From Eutrophocola sp965661105 (GTDB lineage Bacteria; Pseudomonadota; Gammaproteobacteria; Pseudomonadales; Pseudohongiellaceae): a DNA stretch of 64,000 nt. The stretch spans positions 1 through 64,000 of the forward strand of contig CBFICR010000007.1 in NCBI GenBank assembly GCA_965661105.1, given 5' to 3'. The position numbers were made by a program, and so were the translations under genes. Numbering within the stretch: position 1 is the first letter of the stretch; each line of letters opens with the position of its first letter. The notes under the pieces were generated by a model. It saw only the letters and a list, made by a program, of their open reading frames with translations. It made no database searches and was not told the DNA's origin. Shown one piece after another: positions 8,806 to 16,106 of this stretch.

Positions 8806-11313
8806 ATGCATGAAACCTCCGCCCTGGTACATGTTGTCAGCGGCATAATTATTCTGCTGTTAATTGCTGCGGCCATATCCGCCGTAGGGAAAAAAGTTCG
8901 CGTGCCTTTTACTGTCATGCTGGTTATTGTCGGCGCCGCCATTGCTATGGCAGAAAACAGCATACCGATTCTGAACATTTTGCATAATCTGAGTCTTTCC
9001 CCAGACATTATTCTTTATATTTTCCTACCTACACTTATATTTGAATCGGCATTCAACATGAATGCCAGGCAACTCTGGCACAACATAGTGCCAGTGCTGA
9101 CTCTGGCCGTTCCGGGCTTGCTGTTATCTACCGGCATCATCGGGGCTATTGTCAGTCTGGCCACAGGCATACCCCTTACCGCCGCCCTCCTGCTGGGTGC
9201 TATTCTCAGCGCCACCGACCCGGTTGCCGTTATCGCACTATTCAAACGCCTGGGAGCACCAAAACGTCTGACTATTCTGGTTGAAGGGGAAAGCCTGTTT
9301 AATGATGCAACCGCAATAGTTCTGGCAACAATATTAATTACCACTCTGGGGACGCAGGGCGGCTCAGAAAATATAACCCTGATCGAAGCTACCTTTGAGT
9401 TTCTCCTGGTTTTTCTGGGAGGCATGCTGGTCGGATGGATACTGGGGATGCTGACATCTTTCGTTGTTGGCATGATAAGAACTGATGTTTATATCGAAAC
9501 AACGCTGACAACAGTTCTCGCCTATGCCTCTTTCATCCTTGCCGAACAGATATTCCATGTCAGTGGTGTAGTGGCCGTTGTCATGGCCGGCCTGACACTA
9601 GGCAACTGGGGCAAGATAAAAATTTCTCCCTATGTACGCCAGTACATTAATCACTTCTGGGAATACATGGCTTACGTTGCTACCGCCCTCATTTTCTTAA
9701 TGGTAGGCATGCGCGTAAACCTTGCTGAACTATGGGTGTCTGCAGACATACTGGCCTGGGTGATACTGGGCATGTTGCTGTCACGGGCAATAGTTATCTA
9801 CGGCATGATTCCAGTCAGCAACCGCATACCCTTAAGCGCCACCACTGGCAGGGATTACCAGCATGTCATGTTCTGGGGAGGACTACGCGGGGCTATTGCA
9901 TTGGCTATCGTTCTTAGTTTGCCTGACTTCCCCCTGCATGACGTTTTTATTGCCCTGGTGATGGGCGCAGTATTGTTTACGCTGCTGGTGCAAGGGCTAA
10001 GTATAGAGTGGCTGGTGGGAAAACTTGGCCTGAACAAACCGCCACTTTCGGATCGCATAGCAAGGGCAGAGGGCACAGTAAACTCACTTCAGCTGGCGCT
10101 TTCGCGACTTCCTGAAATCCAGCATGGCGGTTTGTTTTCAGGCTCCATTGCCCACAGACTTCAGCACTATTGTCAAAGCGCCCTGCAGGAACAACAGACA
10201 GTGCTACAGCAAATGCGCAGTGACGAGATGGACGCAAAGCAGGAAGTTATCCTGCTCTATCTTCGTTCCTATGCCAATGAGCAGGCCCAATACAACGACC
10301 TCTACAATAAGGGGCACTTAAGTGAGGCTGCGCTGCGTAGTCTGCTCAGCGTTTTGGCATCACAGATTGATTCGCTTCGTTACCATGGTGAGTACCGAAG
10401 CATTTTTCATAACTCTTTACCGATCCGGCGCCTGCAGATAATGTTGCATAACTTGCTGGATAAATACCTCAATAAAACAACTTTCCTGGAAAACCTGCGT
10501 CTCGAATTTATCGTCATTAACTATGAAGAAGCGTGGGGACATTTTCATGCCTGCAATGCTGTACTGGAAGATCTTGAAAAACTGCAAACCCAAACCGGCA
10601 TCAAGTCGTCGGTAATGGATAAAGTTTCTCATCAGTATCAAACCTGGAAGATTCATGCCGAGGAAGCCCTTATTACCATGGCCGAACAATATCCTGAATT
10701 TGTCTCGGCCATGCAGGAACGTCTGGGTATGCGCCTGATCCTCCTTGCCCAGGCCCAGGCTATCCACGATGAAGTCAGTCAGGGCACCATTCCGCAAATC
10801 ATGGGCGAGCAAATGGAAGATGAGCTTTACCAGCGACTGTGGGCGCTGCGGGGGCAGGAAATTACGCGTCTGGGTGTTGAGCCTCATGAGTTACTGCGCA
10901 AAGTACCGTTCTTCAGGGAAACCTCTGAAAATGATTTCCTGCTGCTGAGTAAGAAAATGCAGCGCATTAGTGTTTCTGCCCGGGAAGTCGTTATTCAACA
11001 GGGCGACAAAGGTGACAGGCTCTATCTTATTGCCCGTGGTGTGGTGAGAATATCCAGAGAAAAAGACGGCAAAAGTTCAAAGTTAACCTCATTATTTGCC
11101 GGAGATTTTTTTGGTGAAATGGCCCTGCTGCATGATGAGACTCGCAGCGCTACCGTAACCAGCGTCACGCCCTGTACTTTCTATGTGCTTGATCGCAAGG
11201 ATGTAGAGGAAGTCATGGCGCAGCAACCTTCCATCCGCCTTGCTCTGCAGCGGGCCGATCAACGCAGACGAGAAGAACAGGCCATGGCAGAAGAACAGAC
11301 AGACCCTGAATAG
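8806..11313 (+). CDS. CPA1-type Na+/H+ antiporter with C-terminal cyclic-nucleotide-binding domain
   Basis: 835 residues. Residues 1-415 are a 12-13 helix CPA1 exchanger with SATDPVAV (Asp138), EGESLFNDA (Asn166-Asp167, the ion-binding ND pair) and WGGLRGAIALA. Residues about 420-690 form a long helical cytoplasmic linker. Residues about 700-815 are a cNMP-binding domain with the phosphate-binding cassette G770-E771...R780-S-A, the arrangement expected to bind cAMP or cGMP. The protein exchanges Na+ or K+ for protons in the inner membrane, with activity probably gated by the cyclic nucleotide. Its last 74 bases run into the leader of the CoA-transferase operon; the stop is 64 bases before that start. 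Confidence 0.92.
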   Translation: MHETSALVHVVSGIIILLLIAAAISAVGKKVRVPFTVMLVIVGAAIAMAENSIPILNILHNLSLSPDIILYIFLPTLIFESAFNMNARQLWHNIVPVLTLAVPGLLLSTGIIGAIVSLATGIPLTAALLLGAILSATDPVAVIALFKRLGAPKRLTILVEGESLFNDATAIVLATILITTLGTQGGSENITLIEATFEFLLVFLGGMLVGWILGMLTSFVVGMIRTDVYIETTLTTVLAYASFILAEQIFHVSGVVAVVMAGLTLGNWGKIKISPYVRQYINHFWEYMAYVATALIFLMVGMRVNLAELWVSADILAWVILGMLLSRAIVIYGMIPVSNRIPLSATTGRDYQHVMFWGGLRGAIALAIVLSLPDFPLHDVFIALVMGAVLFTLLVQGLSIEWLVGKLGLNKPPLSDRIARAEGTVNSLQLALSRLPEIQHGGLFSGSIAHRLQHYCQSALQEQQTVLQQMRSDEMDAKQEVILLYLRSYANEQAQYNDLYNKGHLSEAALRSLLSVLASQIDSLRYHGEYRSIFHNSLPIRRLQIMLHNLLDKYLNKTTFLENLRLEFIVINYEEAWGHFHACNAVLEDLEKLQTQTGIKSSVMDKVSHQYQTWKIHAEEALITMAEQYPEFVSAMQERLGMRLILLAQAQAIHDEVSQGTIPQIMGEQMEDELYQRLWALRGQEITRLGVEPHELLRKVPFFRETSENDFLLLSKKMQRISVSAREVVIQQGDKGDRLYLIARGVVRISREKDGKSSKLTSLFAGDFFGEMALLHDETRSATVTSVTPCTFYVLDRKDVEEVMAQQPSIRLALQRADQRRREEQAMAEEQTDPE

Positions 11314-11377
11314 TCATCACTGCATTTGTGTGCTGTTCGGTGTTCTGTACAATTACCTGAATATTCAGGAATGCATC

Positions 11378-12721
11378 ATGAAAACAGTCCCTCAAATTTC
11401 AGCTGAACAAGCTGCCACTCTGATAAACAATGGCGACACGCTGCTTGTTGGCGGTTTCGGCATGACCGGCAACCCGGTCCATCTGCTCCATGCTCTGGCA
11501 GAAACCAGTGTTCAGAACCTCACCTATGTCGGTAACAACGTTGGCGAACCCGGGCTGGGTGGTGGACGCCTGTTACGCAATGGTCAGCTTAAAAAAGCCA
11601 TCGGTTCCTTTTTTACCAGCAACCCGGAAGCCGTAGCTGCGGTTCAGGATGGCCGAATTGAAGTGGAATTATTACCCCAGGGCACACTGGGGGAAGCTAT
11701 TCGGGCCGGGGGCGCCGGGTTAGGCGGTTTCTTCACCCCAACTTCTGCAGGAACGCCTCTGGCACAGGGCCGCGAAACGCGCACTATTGAGGGTAAAGAA
11801 ATGGTCTTTGTGGCACCCATTAAAGGCGATGTCAGTCTGATTCGTGCCTGGAAAGCTGACACCGCAGGTAACCTCCAGTACCGAATGACGGAAAACAATT
11901 TCAACCAGGCCGCAGCTACTGCATCGAAACTGGTGATCGTGGAAGCAGAGGAAATCGTACCCGTCGGCAGCCTTGATCCAAACACCATTCATACACCCGG
12001 CTGTTTCGTGGATTACCTGGTTCAGGCTCATACCAGCATCGAAGATCTTGGTTCGTCTGCCTCAGTGTCTGGCAGCCAGAAAAAAGTGGATGACTCCCGT
12101 ATGGCCATGGCGCAAGCGGTACTGGAGGAACTAAATGCCGGTGAAATAGTGAATCTGGGTATTGGTATCCCTACCCTGGTGGCAGACCTGATTAGTAGCG
12201 ATGACGGTATCATCATGCATACAGAAAATGGCATGCTGGGGGTAGGTCCGCAGCCCGACAGTGGCGGCGCCATGGACTACCCGGTCAATGCCGGCAAGAT
12301 TCCTGTCACTGCCCTGCCTGGATCTTCCTACTTTGACAGTGCGGCGTCCTTTGCCATGATACGCGGAGGCCATGTGGATGTGGCTGTTATGGGCGGACTG
12401 GAAGTGGATGAAAGCGGCAACCTGGCTAACTGGGCGGTACCGGGCAAACCCTTACTGGGGGTCGGTGGCGCCATGGATCTTGCCTCCGGGGCAAAACGTC
12501 TTATAGTGACCATGACCCATTGTGATCGGGACGGTAACAGCAAGGTGAAAAAGCGTTGCACATTACCTCTTACCGCTAAAAATGTTGTTGATGTCCTGAT
12601 TACTGACCAGGCGGTTTTTCATTTTACTGATAAGGGCATGGTACTCAAGCGAACCATCGGAAACTATTCGATTGAACAGATTCAGACTAGTACAGAAGCC
12701 GATTTTATAATTGAAGGCTGA
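11378..12721 (+). CDS. Fused alpha-beta 3-oxoacid CoA-transferase
   Basis: 447 residues from ATG 11378. The open frame extends further upstream, but that part overlaps the antiporter gene and has no similarity. The alpha part (residues 1-225) has GDTLLVGGFGMTGNP and the beta part (about 235-447) has NLGIGIPTLV and the catalytic Glu283 in HTENGMLGVG. This is the SCOT/PcaIJ/AtoDA family with both subunits joined, as in mitochondrial SCOT; bacteria usually have separate subunits. It moves CoA from succinyl-CoA to a 3-oxoacid. The thiolase two genes on is PcaF-like, so 3-oxoadipate is the leading substrate and acetoacetate the alternative. Confidence 0.9.
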   Translation: MKTVPQISAEQAATLINNGDTLLVGGFGMTGNPVHLLHALAETSVQNLTYVGNNVGEPGLGGGRLLRNGQLKKAIGSFFTSNPEAVAAVQDGRIEVELLPQGTLGEAIRAGGAGLGGFFTPTSAGTPLAQGRETRTIEGKEMVFVAPIKGDVSLIRAWKADTAGNLQYRMTENNFNQAAATASKLVIVEAEEIVPVGSLDPNTIHTPGCFVDYLVQAHTSIEDLGSSASVSGSQKKVDDSRMAMAQAVLEELNAGEIVNLGIGIPTLVADLISSDDGIIMHTENGMLGVGPQPDSGGAMDYPVNAGKIPVTALPGSSYFDSAASFAMIRGGHVDVAVMGGLEVDESGNLANWAVPGKPLLGVGGAMDLASGAKRLIVTMTHCDRDGNSKVKKRCTLPLTAKNVVDVLITDQAVFHFTDKGMVLKRTIGNYSIEQIQTSTEADFIIEG

Positions 12722-12738
12722 GGAATCTTTTACTGTTT

Positions 12739-13083
12739 ATGAAAACCTATAAGGGCAGCTGCCATTGTGGTGATGTGCAATTTGAGTTTGAGTCCGGAGA
12801 AATTACCGAAGGTCTTCGTTGCAATTGTTCTATTTGTAAACGGCTTGCCTGCGTACATTCCATGAAGGTTGACCAGGAAAATCTTCGCCTGACCAAAGGC
12901 GAGGATGCTATCCACACCTATACCTGGGGAGATTTCGGCATCCCTTTCACCTACTGTCAAAACTGTGGTGTCTATGTCTATTACAACACGCCCTATCAAT
13001 GCCGTATCAACCTGGGTTGTGTTGACGAGATAGATACTTTCTCGCTCACCATGCATTTCTTTGATGGCAAACATGAGTTGTAA
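12739..13083 (+). CDS. GFA/CENP-V-type zinc-binding protein
   Basis: 114 residues. The zinc-cysteine pattern of the glutathione-dependent formaldehyde-activating enzyme family is complete: GSCHCGDVQFEF, then RCNCSICKR, then YCQNCGVYVYY. Members bind structural zinc; only some act on S-hydroxymethylglutathione, and most have no proven reaction. The gene lies 17 bases after the CoA-transferase and 3 bases before the thiolase, so it is translated within the same operon. No formaldehyde or C1 gene is nearby, so a formaldehyde role is not supported by context. Confidence 0.85.
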   Translation: MKTYKGSCHCGDVQFEFESGEITEGLRCNCSICKRLACVHSMKVDQENLRLTKGEDAIHTYTWGDFGIPFTYCQNCGVYVYYNTPYQCRINLGCVDEIDTFSLTMHFFDGKHEL

Positions 13084-13086
13084 GCA

Positions 13087-14295
13087 ATGACCAACGCCTA
13101 TATTTGTGACTATATTCGTACTCCCTTCGGCCGCTATGGTGGCGCGCTCTCCGCCGTGCGCACTGATGATCTTGCTGCCGAACCCATCAAGGCCCTGATG
13201 GCCCGACACAAGAAGCTGGACTGGTCTGCGCTGGATGATGTGATTCTCGGCAACACCAATCAGGCCGGTGAAGACAATCGCAACGTGGCACGAATGGCGC
13301 TGTTACTGGCCGGTCTTCCACAGGAAGTGCCAGGAATCACTGTTAATCGACTGTGCGCATCCAGTATGGAGGCAATCATCATGGCGGCACGCCAGATCAA
13401 GGCAGGCGAAGGCGACCTGTTTATTGCTGGCGGTGTGGAGAGCATGTCTCGTGCACCACTGGTGATGCCAAAAGCTGACCGGGCCTTCAGCCAGAGAGCA
13501 GAAATATATGAGACATCCCTGGGCTGGCGCTTCGTTAATCCAAAAATGGAACAACTTTACGGCACCGACTCCATGGGCGAAACAGCGGAAAATGTCGCGC
13601 AGGAATTCAGCATCAGCCGTGAAGATCAGGATGCTTTTGCCCTGCGTTCACAACAACGTACCGCTGCCGCTATCGCCAGTGGTCGCCTGGCAAAAGAAAT
13701 ATGCCCTGTCTCCATTGCACAACGTAAAGGCGATGCTGTTATTGTTGATACTGATGAACACCCGCGCCCACAATCAACCCTTGAGGCCCTGGAAAAACTG
13801 GGTACACCTTTTCGCGCAGGCGGCACAGTGACAGCAGGTAACTGCTCCGGAATCAACGATGGCGCCGCCGCACTCATCATAGCCTCGGAAACCGCCGTGG
13901 AAAAATACGGACTGACGCCGCTGGTAAAAATACTGGGCGGAGCAAGTATTGGGCTCGCCCCCAGAATCATGGGATTTGGTCCGGCACCAGCCACCCAAAA
14001 ACTTCTCGGAAGATTACAGCTGTCTGTTCAGGACTTCGATGTCTTTGAATTTAATGAAGCGTTTGCCTGTCAGGTACTGGCCTCAGCAAGAGCACTGGGA
14101 CTTCCCGATGATGCGGACTTTATCAACCCCAATGGTGGCGCCATTGCCCTGGGGCATCCGCTGGGGGCTTCCGGTGCGCGCATAAGCGGAACACTGGCTC
14201 TACAGATGTATGAGAGCGGGGTAAACAGAGGGATAGCTGCTATGTGTGTTGGGGTAGGCCAGGGAGTCGCTATAGGACTTGAAAAAGTTTCCTGA
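13087..14295 (+). CDS. pcaF: PcaF-like 3-oxoadipyl-CoA/acetyl-CoA thiolase
   Basis: 402 residues, full-length type II thiolase. The active-site Cys90 lies in NRLCASSMEA, His357 in GHPLGASGARI and the second Cys387 in MCVGVGQG. The opening YICDYIRTPFGRYGGALS and GWRFVNPKMEQLYG are characteristic of PcaF/PaaJ beta-ketoadipyl-CoA thiolases, which cleave 3-oxoadipyl-CoA to succinyl-CoA and acetyl-CoA. The usual RLCGSG motif is RLCASS here. With the fused CoA-transferase it can complete the beta-ketoadipate pathway. Upstream pathway genes are not in the window, so acetoacetyl-CoA cleavage is possible. The gene is convergent with the sigma54 regulator 26 bases away. Confidence 0.85.
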   Translation: MTNAYICDYIRTPFGRYGGALSAVRTDDLAAEPIKALMARHKKLDWSALDDVILGNTNQAGEDNRNVARMALLLAGLPQEVPGITVNRLCASSMEAIIMAARQIKAGEGDLFIAGGVESMSRAPLVMPKADRAFSQRAEIYETSLGWRFVNPKMEQLYGTDSMGETAENVAQEFSISREDQDAFALRSQQRTAAAIASGRLAKEICPVSIAQRKGDAVIVDTDEHPRPQSTLEALEKLGTPFRAGGTVTAGNCSGINDGAAALIIASETAVEKYGLTPLVKILGGASIGLAPRIMGFGPAPATQKLLGRLQLSVQDFDVFEFNEAFACQVLASARALGLPDDADFINPNGGAIALGHPLGASGARISGTLALQMYESGVNRGIAAMCVGVGQGVAIGLEKVS

Positions 14296-14321
14296 CCATT
14301 AAATCTTGACAGGCAAAGCTC

Positions 14322-15659
14322 TTACTCGTCGTTAACCTTGCGATACAGGGAACGTACGCTAATACCGAGAATGCTCGCCACTTTTTCCTTATCACCATGA
14401 TGGCGCTGCATCAGGCTGGAAATATAATTGCGTTCCAGTGTTTTCAGATCGATGTCTTCATCTGGCGCTACCATGCCTTTATCGTGTGCCAGCGTTAAAT
14501 TTTCAGAGGGACGGTCAAAAAAACAGTCACTGATGGTATCCGCCTCAATTTTATCGGTATCGCTTAATACGATTGCCCGGCTCAGGATGTTACGCAACTC
14601 CCGAATATTGCCTTTGAATCGATGCCGCTTGAGCGCATCTTCCGCCTCTGGCGACAGACTGAATTTCTTCCCTCCTGCCACTCTTTTTAACAATGCCCTG
14701 GCTAATAACGGAATGTCATCTATGCGCTCACCCAGTGAGGGCAGGTGAATGGGAAAAACGTTGATACGATAAAACAAGTCATCACGGAACTGTGAGTCAT
14801 CCACCATCTGACTCAGATTTCTGTGGGTCGCACAGATTAACCTGAAATCCGATCGCTTTACTTCCGCACTGCCTACCTGACGAAAGGTACCGGTTTCCAG
14901 CAAGCGCAATAATTTCACCTGGGTTTGCAGGGGAACATCGCCAATTTCATCCAGAAACAGGGTGCCGCCATCGGCCAGTTCAGCCAGACCTTTCTTGTTG
15001 GACGTTGCCCCGGTGAAGGCGCCTTTAACATGTCCGAATAATTCACTTTCAAACAGTGAATCGGTTAGCCCGGTACATTCCAGCGTCACCAGTGGCTTAT
15101 TCTTGCGTCCGCTGGCCTCATGGATGGCCCGCGCAGCCAGTTCCTTGCCGGTCCCTGATTCGCCCAATAGCAGCACCGCAATATCGGCTTTACCCACCCG
15201 GGTAACGTTTTCCAGCATTTTATTAAAAGCAGGGCTCTCACCCACCAGTTCCTTCTCATTGATACTGCCACTGGCCAGAGGTACGGGGTGCAGTAGTTCA
15301 ACAAAATAAATCAGCTCGCCTTCGCTGTTGTGGATGGGCAGCATTTCCACATCCACATGCTCCTTGCCGCGGGGAGTTTGATGTATATGCAGAACACGCT
15401 CTTTGTGGCCCGACTTTCGCGCTGCCCCCAGGGGACAATCCTCGCCGGCCTGATCGCAGGGCACACTGTAACCATGGGACACCTGGAAACAGCGATTGGT
15501 CCGGGAAAAATCAATTTCGCCAAAGTTTTCCTGATAGCGTGTATTGGTAGCGAGAATCTCATAGTCCGCTGACACCAGGATTGCCGGGCAGTCATAGCCG
15601 TCCAGCATGGCGGCCATGGGAGAGCTAAGCATCGGGTGGTCTGAAGTGATTAACTGCAT
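14322..15659 (-). CDS. Sigma54-dependent activator with Cys-containing PAS domain
   Basis: 445 residues. Residues 15-125 are a PAS-like sensor with an unusual set Cys57, His62, Cys68 and Cys75 (pattern C....H.....C......CPL). Residues 137-370 are the AAA+ domain: Walker A GESGTGKE at 166-173, the sigma54-contact loop GAFTGA at 213-218 and Walker B DEIGD at 237-241. A Fis-type helix-turn-helix ends the protein (KVASILGISVRSLYRKV). There is no receiver domain, so the signal is sensed directly; the cysteines suggest a redox, haem or metal signal. It diverges from a near-consensus sigma54 promoter at 15807, which it probably controls. Confidence 0.93.
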   Translation of the reverse strand: MQLITSDHPMLSSPMAAMLDGYDCPAILVSADYEILATNTRYQENFGEIDFSRTNRCFQVSHGYSVPCDQAGEDCPLGAARKSGHKERVLHIHQTPRGKEHVDVEMLPIHNSEGELIYFVELLHPVPLASGSINEKELVGESPAFNKMLENVTRVGKADIAVLLLGESGTGKELAARAIHEASGRKNKPLVTLECTGLTDSLFESELFGHVKGAFTGATSNKKGLAELADGGTLFLDEIGDVPLQTQVKLLRLLETGTFRQVGSAEVKRSDFRLICATHRNLSQMVDDSQFRDDLFYRINVFPIHLPSLGERIDDIPLLARALLKRVAGGKKFSLSPEAEDALKRHRFKGNIRELRNILSRAIVLSDTDKIEADTISDCFFDRPSENLTLAHDKGMVAPDEDIDLKTLERNYISSLMQRHHGDKEKVASILGISVRSLYRKVNDE

Positions 15660-15680
15660 TGCTCTGCCATCTCCGCCATC

Positions 15681-15727
15681 TTTGTCATAATTTTTGCCAT
15701 ATTTGACAAATATCCCTTCATTGTCAA
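15681..15727. promoter_or_regulatory. Candidate activator-binding sites (TTGTCA dyads)
   Basis: TTTGTCA at 15681-15687 pairs with TGACAAA at 15704-15710 as a perfect inverted repeat, and a third copy, TTGTCAA, follows at 15721-15727. They lie 80-126 bases upstream of the sigma54 promoter and just outside the start of the activator gene. That is where enhancer sites of a sigma54 activator are expected. They may also autoregulate the activator gene. Binding is inferred. Confidence 0.5.
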
Positions 15728-15806
15728 GTGTTTGAGAACAGTTTTATTTCACCAATTAACAATTTTATCTTTGTATTTCAGAAGGTTAGTATTCTTCCCA
15801 TGTTGT

Positions 15807-15822
15807 TGGCACGGTCCCTGCA
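15807..15822 (+). promoter_or_regulatory. Sigma54 (-24/-12) promoter
   Basis: TGGCACG-GTCC-CTGCA matches the sigma54 consensus TGGCACG-N4-TTGCA with one mismatch and exact spacing of the GG and GC pairs. Transcription should start near 15833, giving a leader of about 60 bases before the 33-residue ORF at 15892. The adjacent divergent gene encodes a GAFTGA-bearing sigma54 activator, which strongly supports the call. Confidence 0.85.
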
Positions 15823-15891
15823 ATCTACTTAACAAGAATAAATGAACGAACCCAACCAACAATATCCAAATTGAAGTTTAAGGAGTACGAG

Positions 15892-15993
15892 ATGATGAAA
15901 GTAAAGAATATGTTTCTACTGATGATGTTGCCACCACTGTTGACTGCAGCCGCATTAGCCTGGGTTATGGTTTTTCCCAACCCAATGATGTAA
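15892..15993 (+). CDS. 33-residue Met-rich membrane micropeptide
   Basis: A short ORF starting at a double ATG (15892/15895), preceded by AGGAG at 15881-15885 with a spacing of 6. The peptide has Lys residues at positions 3 and 5, a single hydrophobic helix over about residues 7-28 and the ending VFPNPMM. Nine or more of its 33 residues are Met. It lies 70 bases downstream of the sigma54 promoter and ends 48 bases before an intrinsic terminator, so it is the only gene of its transcript. No family is recognised. It could be a membrane regulator, a subunit of a small complex or a metal-interacting peptide. The dedicated promoter, ribosome site and terminator are the evidence that it is real. 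Confidence 0.75.
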   Translation: MMKVKNMFLLMMLPPLLTAAALAWVMVFPNPMM

Positions 15994-15999
15994 GCGAAT

Positions 16000-16018
16000 C
16001 TAAAGCGACAAGCTTTAG
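16000..16018 (+). other. Stem-loop after micropeptide gene
   Basis: CTAAAGC and GCTTTAG form a perfect 7-bp stem with a 5-base loop directly behind the micropeptide stop codon, before the terminator. It may stabilise the 3' end of the short transcript. Confidence 0.45.
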
Positions 16019-16040
16019 TCATGCACGGTAATTTTTGTGC

Positions 16041-16092
16041 AAGGGGCAGGAGCCCTTCAACATCCCCTCCCTTTCCTGCCCCTTATTTTTTT
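16041..16092 (+). terminator. Intrinsic terminator of the micropeptide transcript
   Basis: AAGGGGCAGGA (16041-16051) and TCCTGCCCCTT (16074-16084) form a perfect 11-bp stem followed by an A and seven T. It ends the sigma54-driven transcript of about 250 bases before the convergent ankyrin gene. Confidence 0.85.
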
Positions 16093-16106
16093 CCTGCCAG
16101 TTATCT

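Noticed and set aside
11240..11377. N-terminal extension of the CoA-transferase
   Set aside because: It overlaps the antiporter gene and shows no similarity to the family; ATG 11378 gives the canonical start.
15825..16022. A 65-residue minus-strand open frame across the micropeptide
   Set aside because: It has no ribosome site or family and is the shadow of the 33-residue ORF, which has promoter, ribosome site and terminator.
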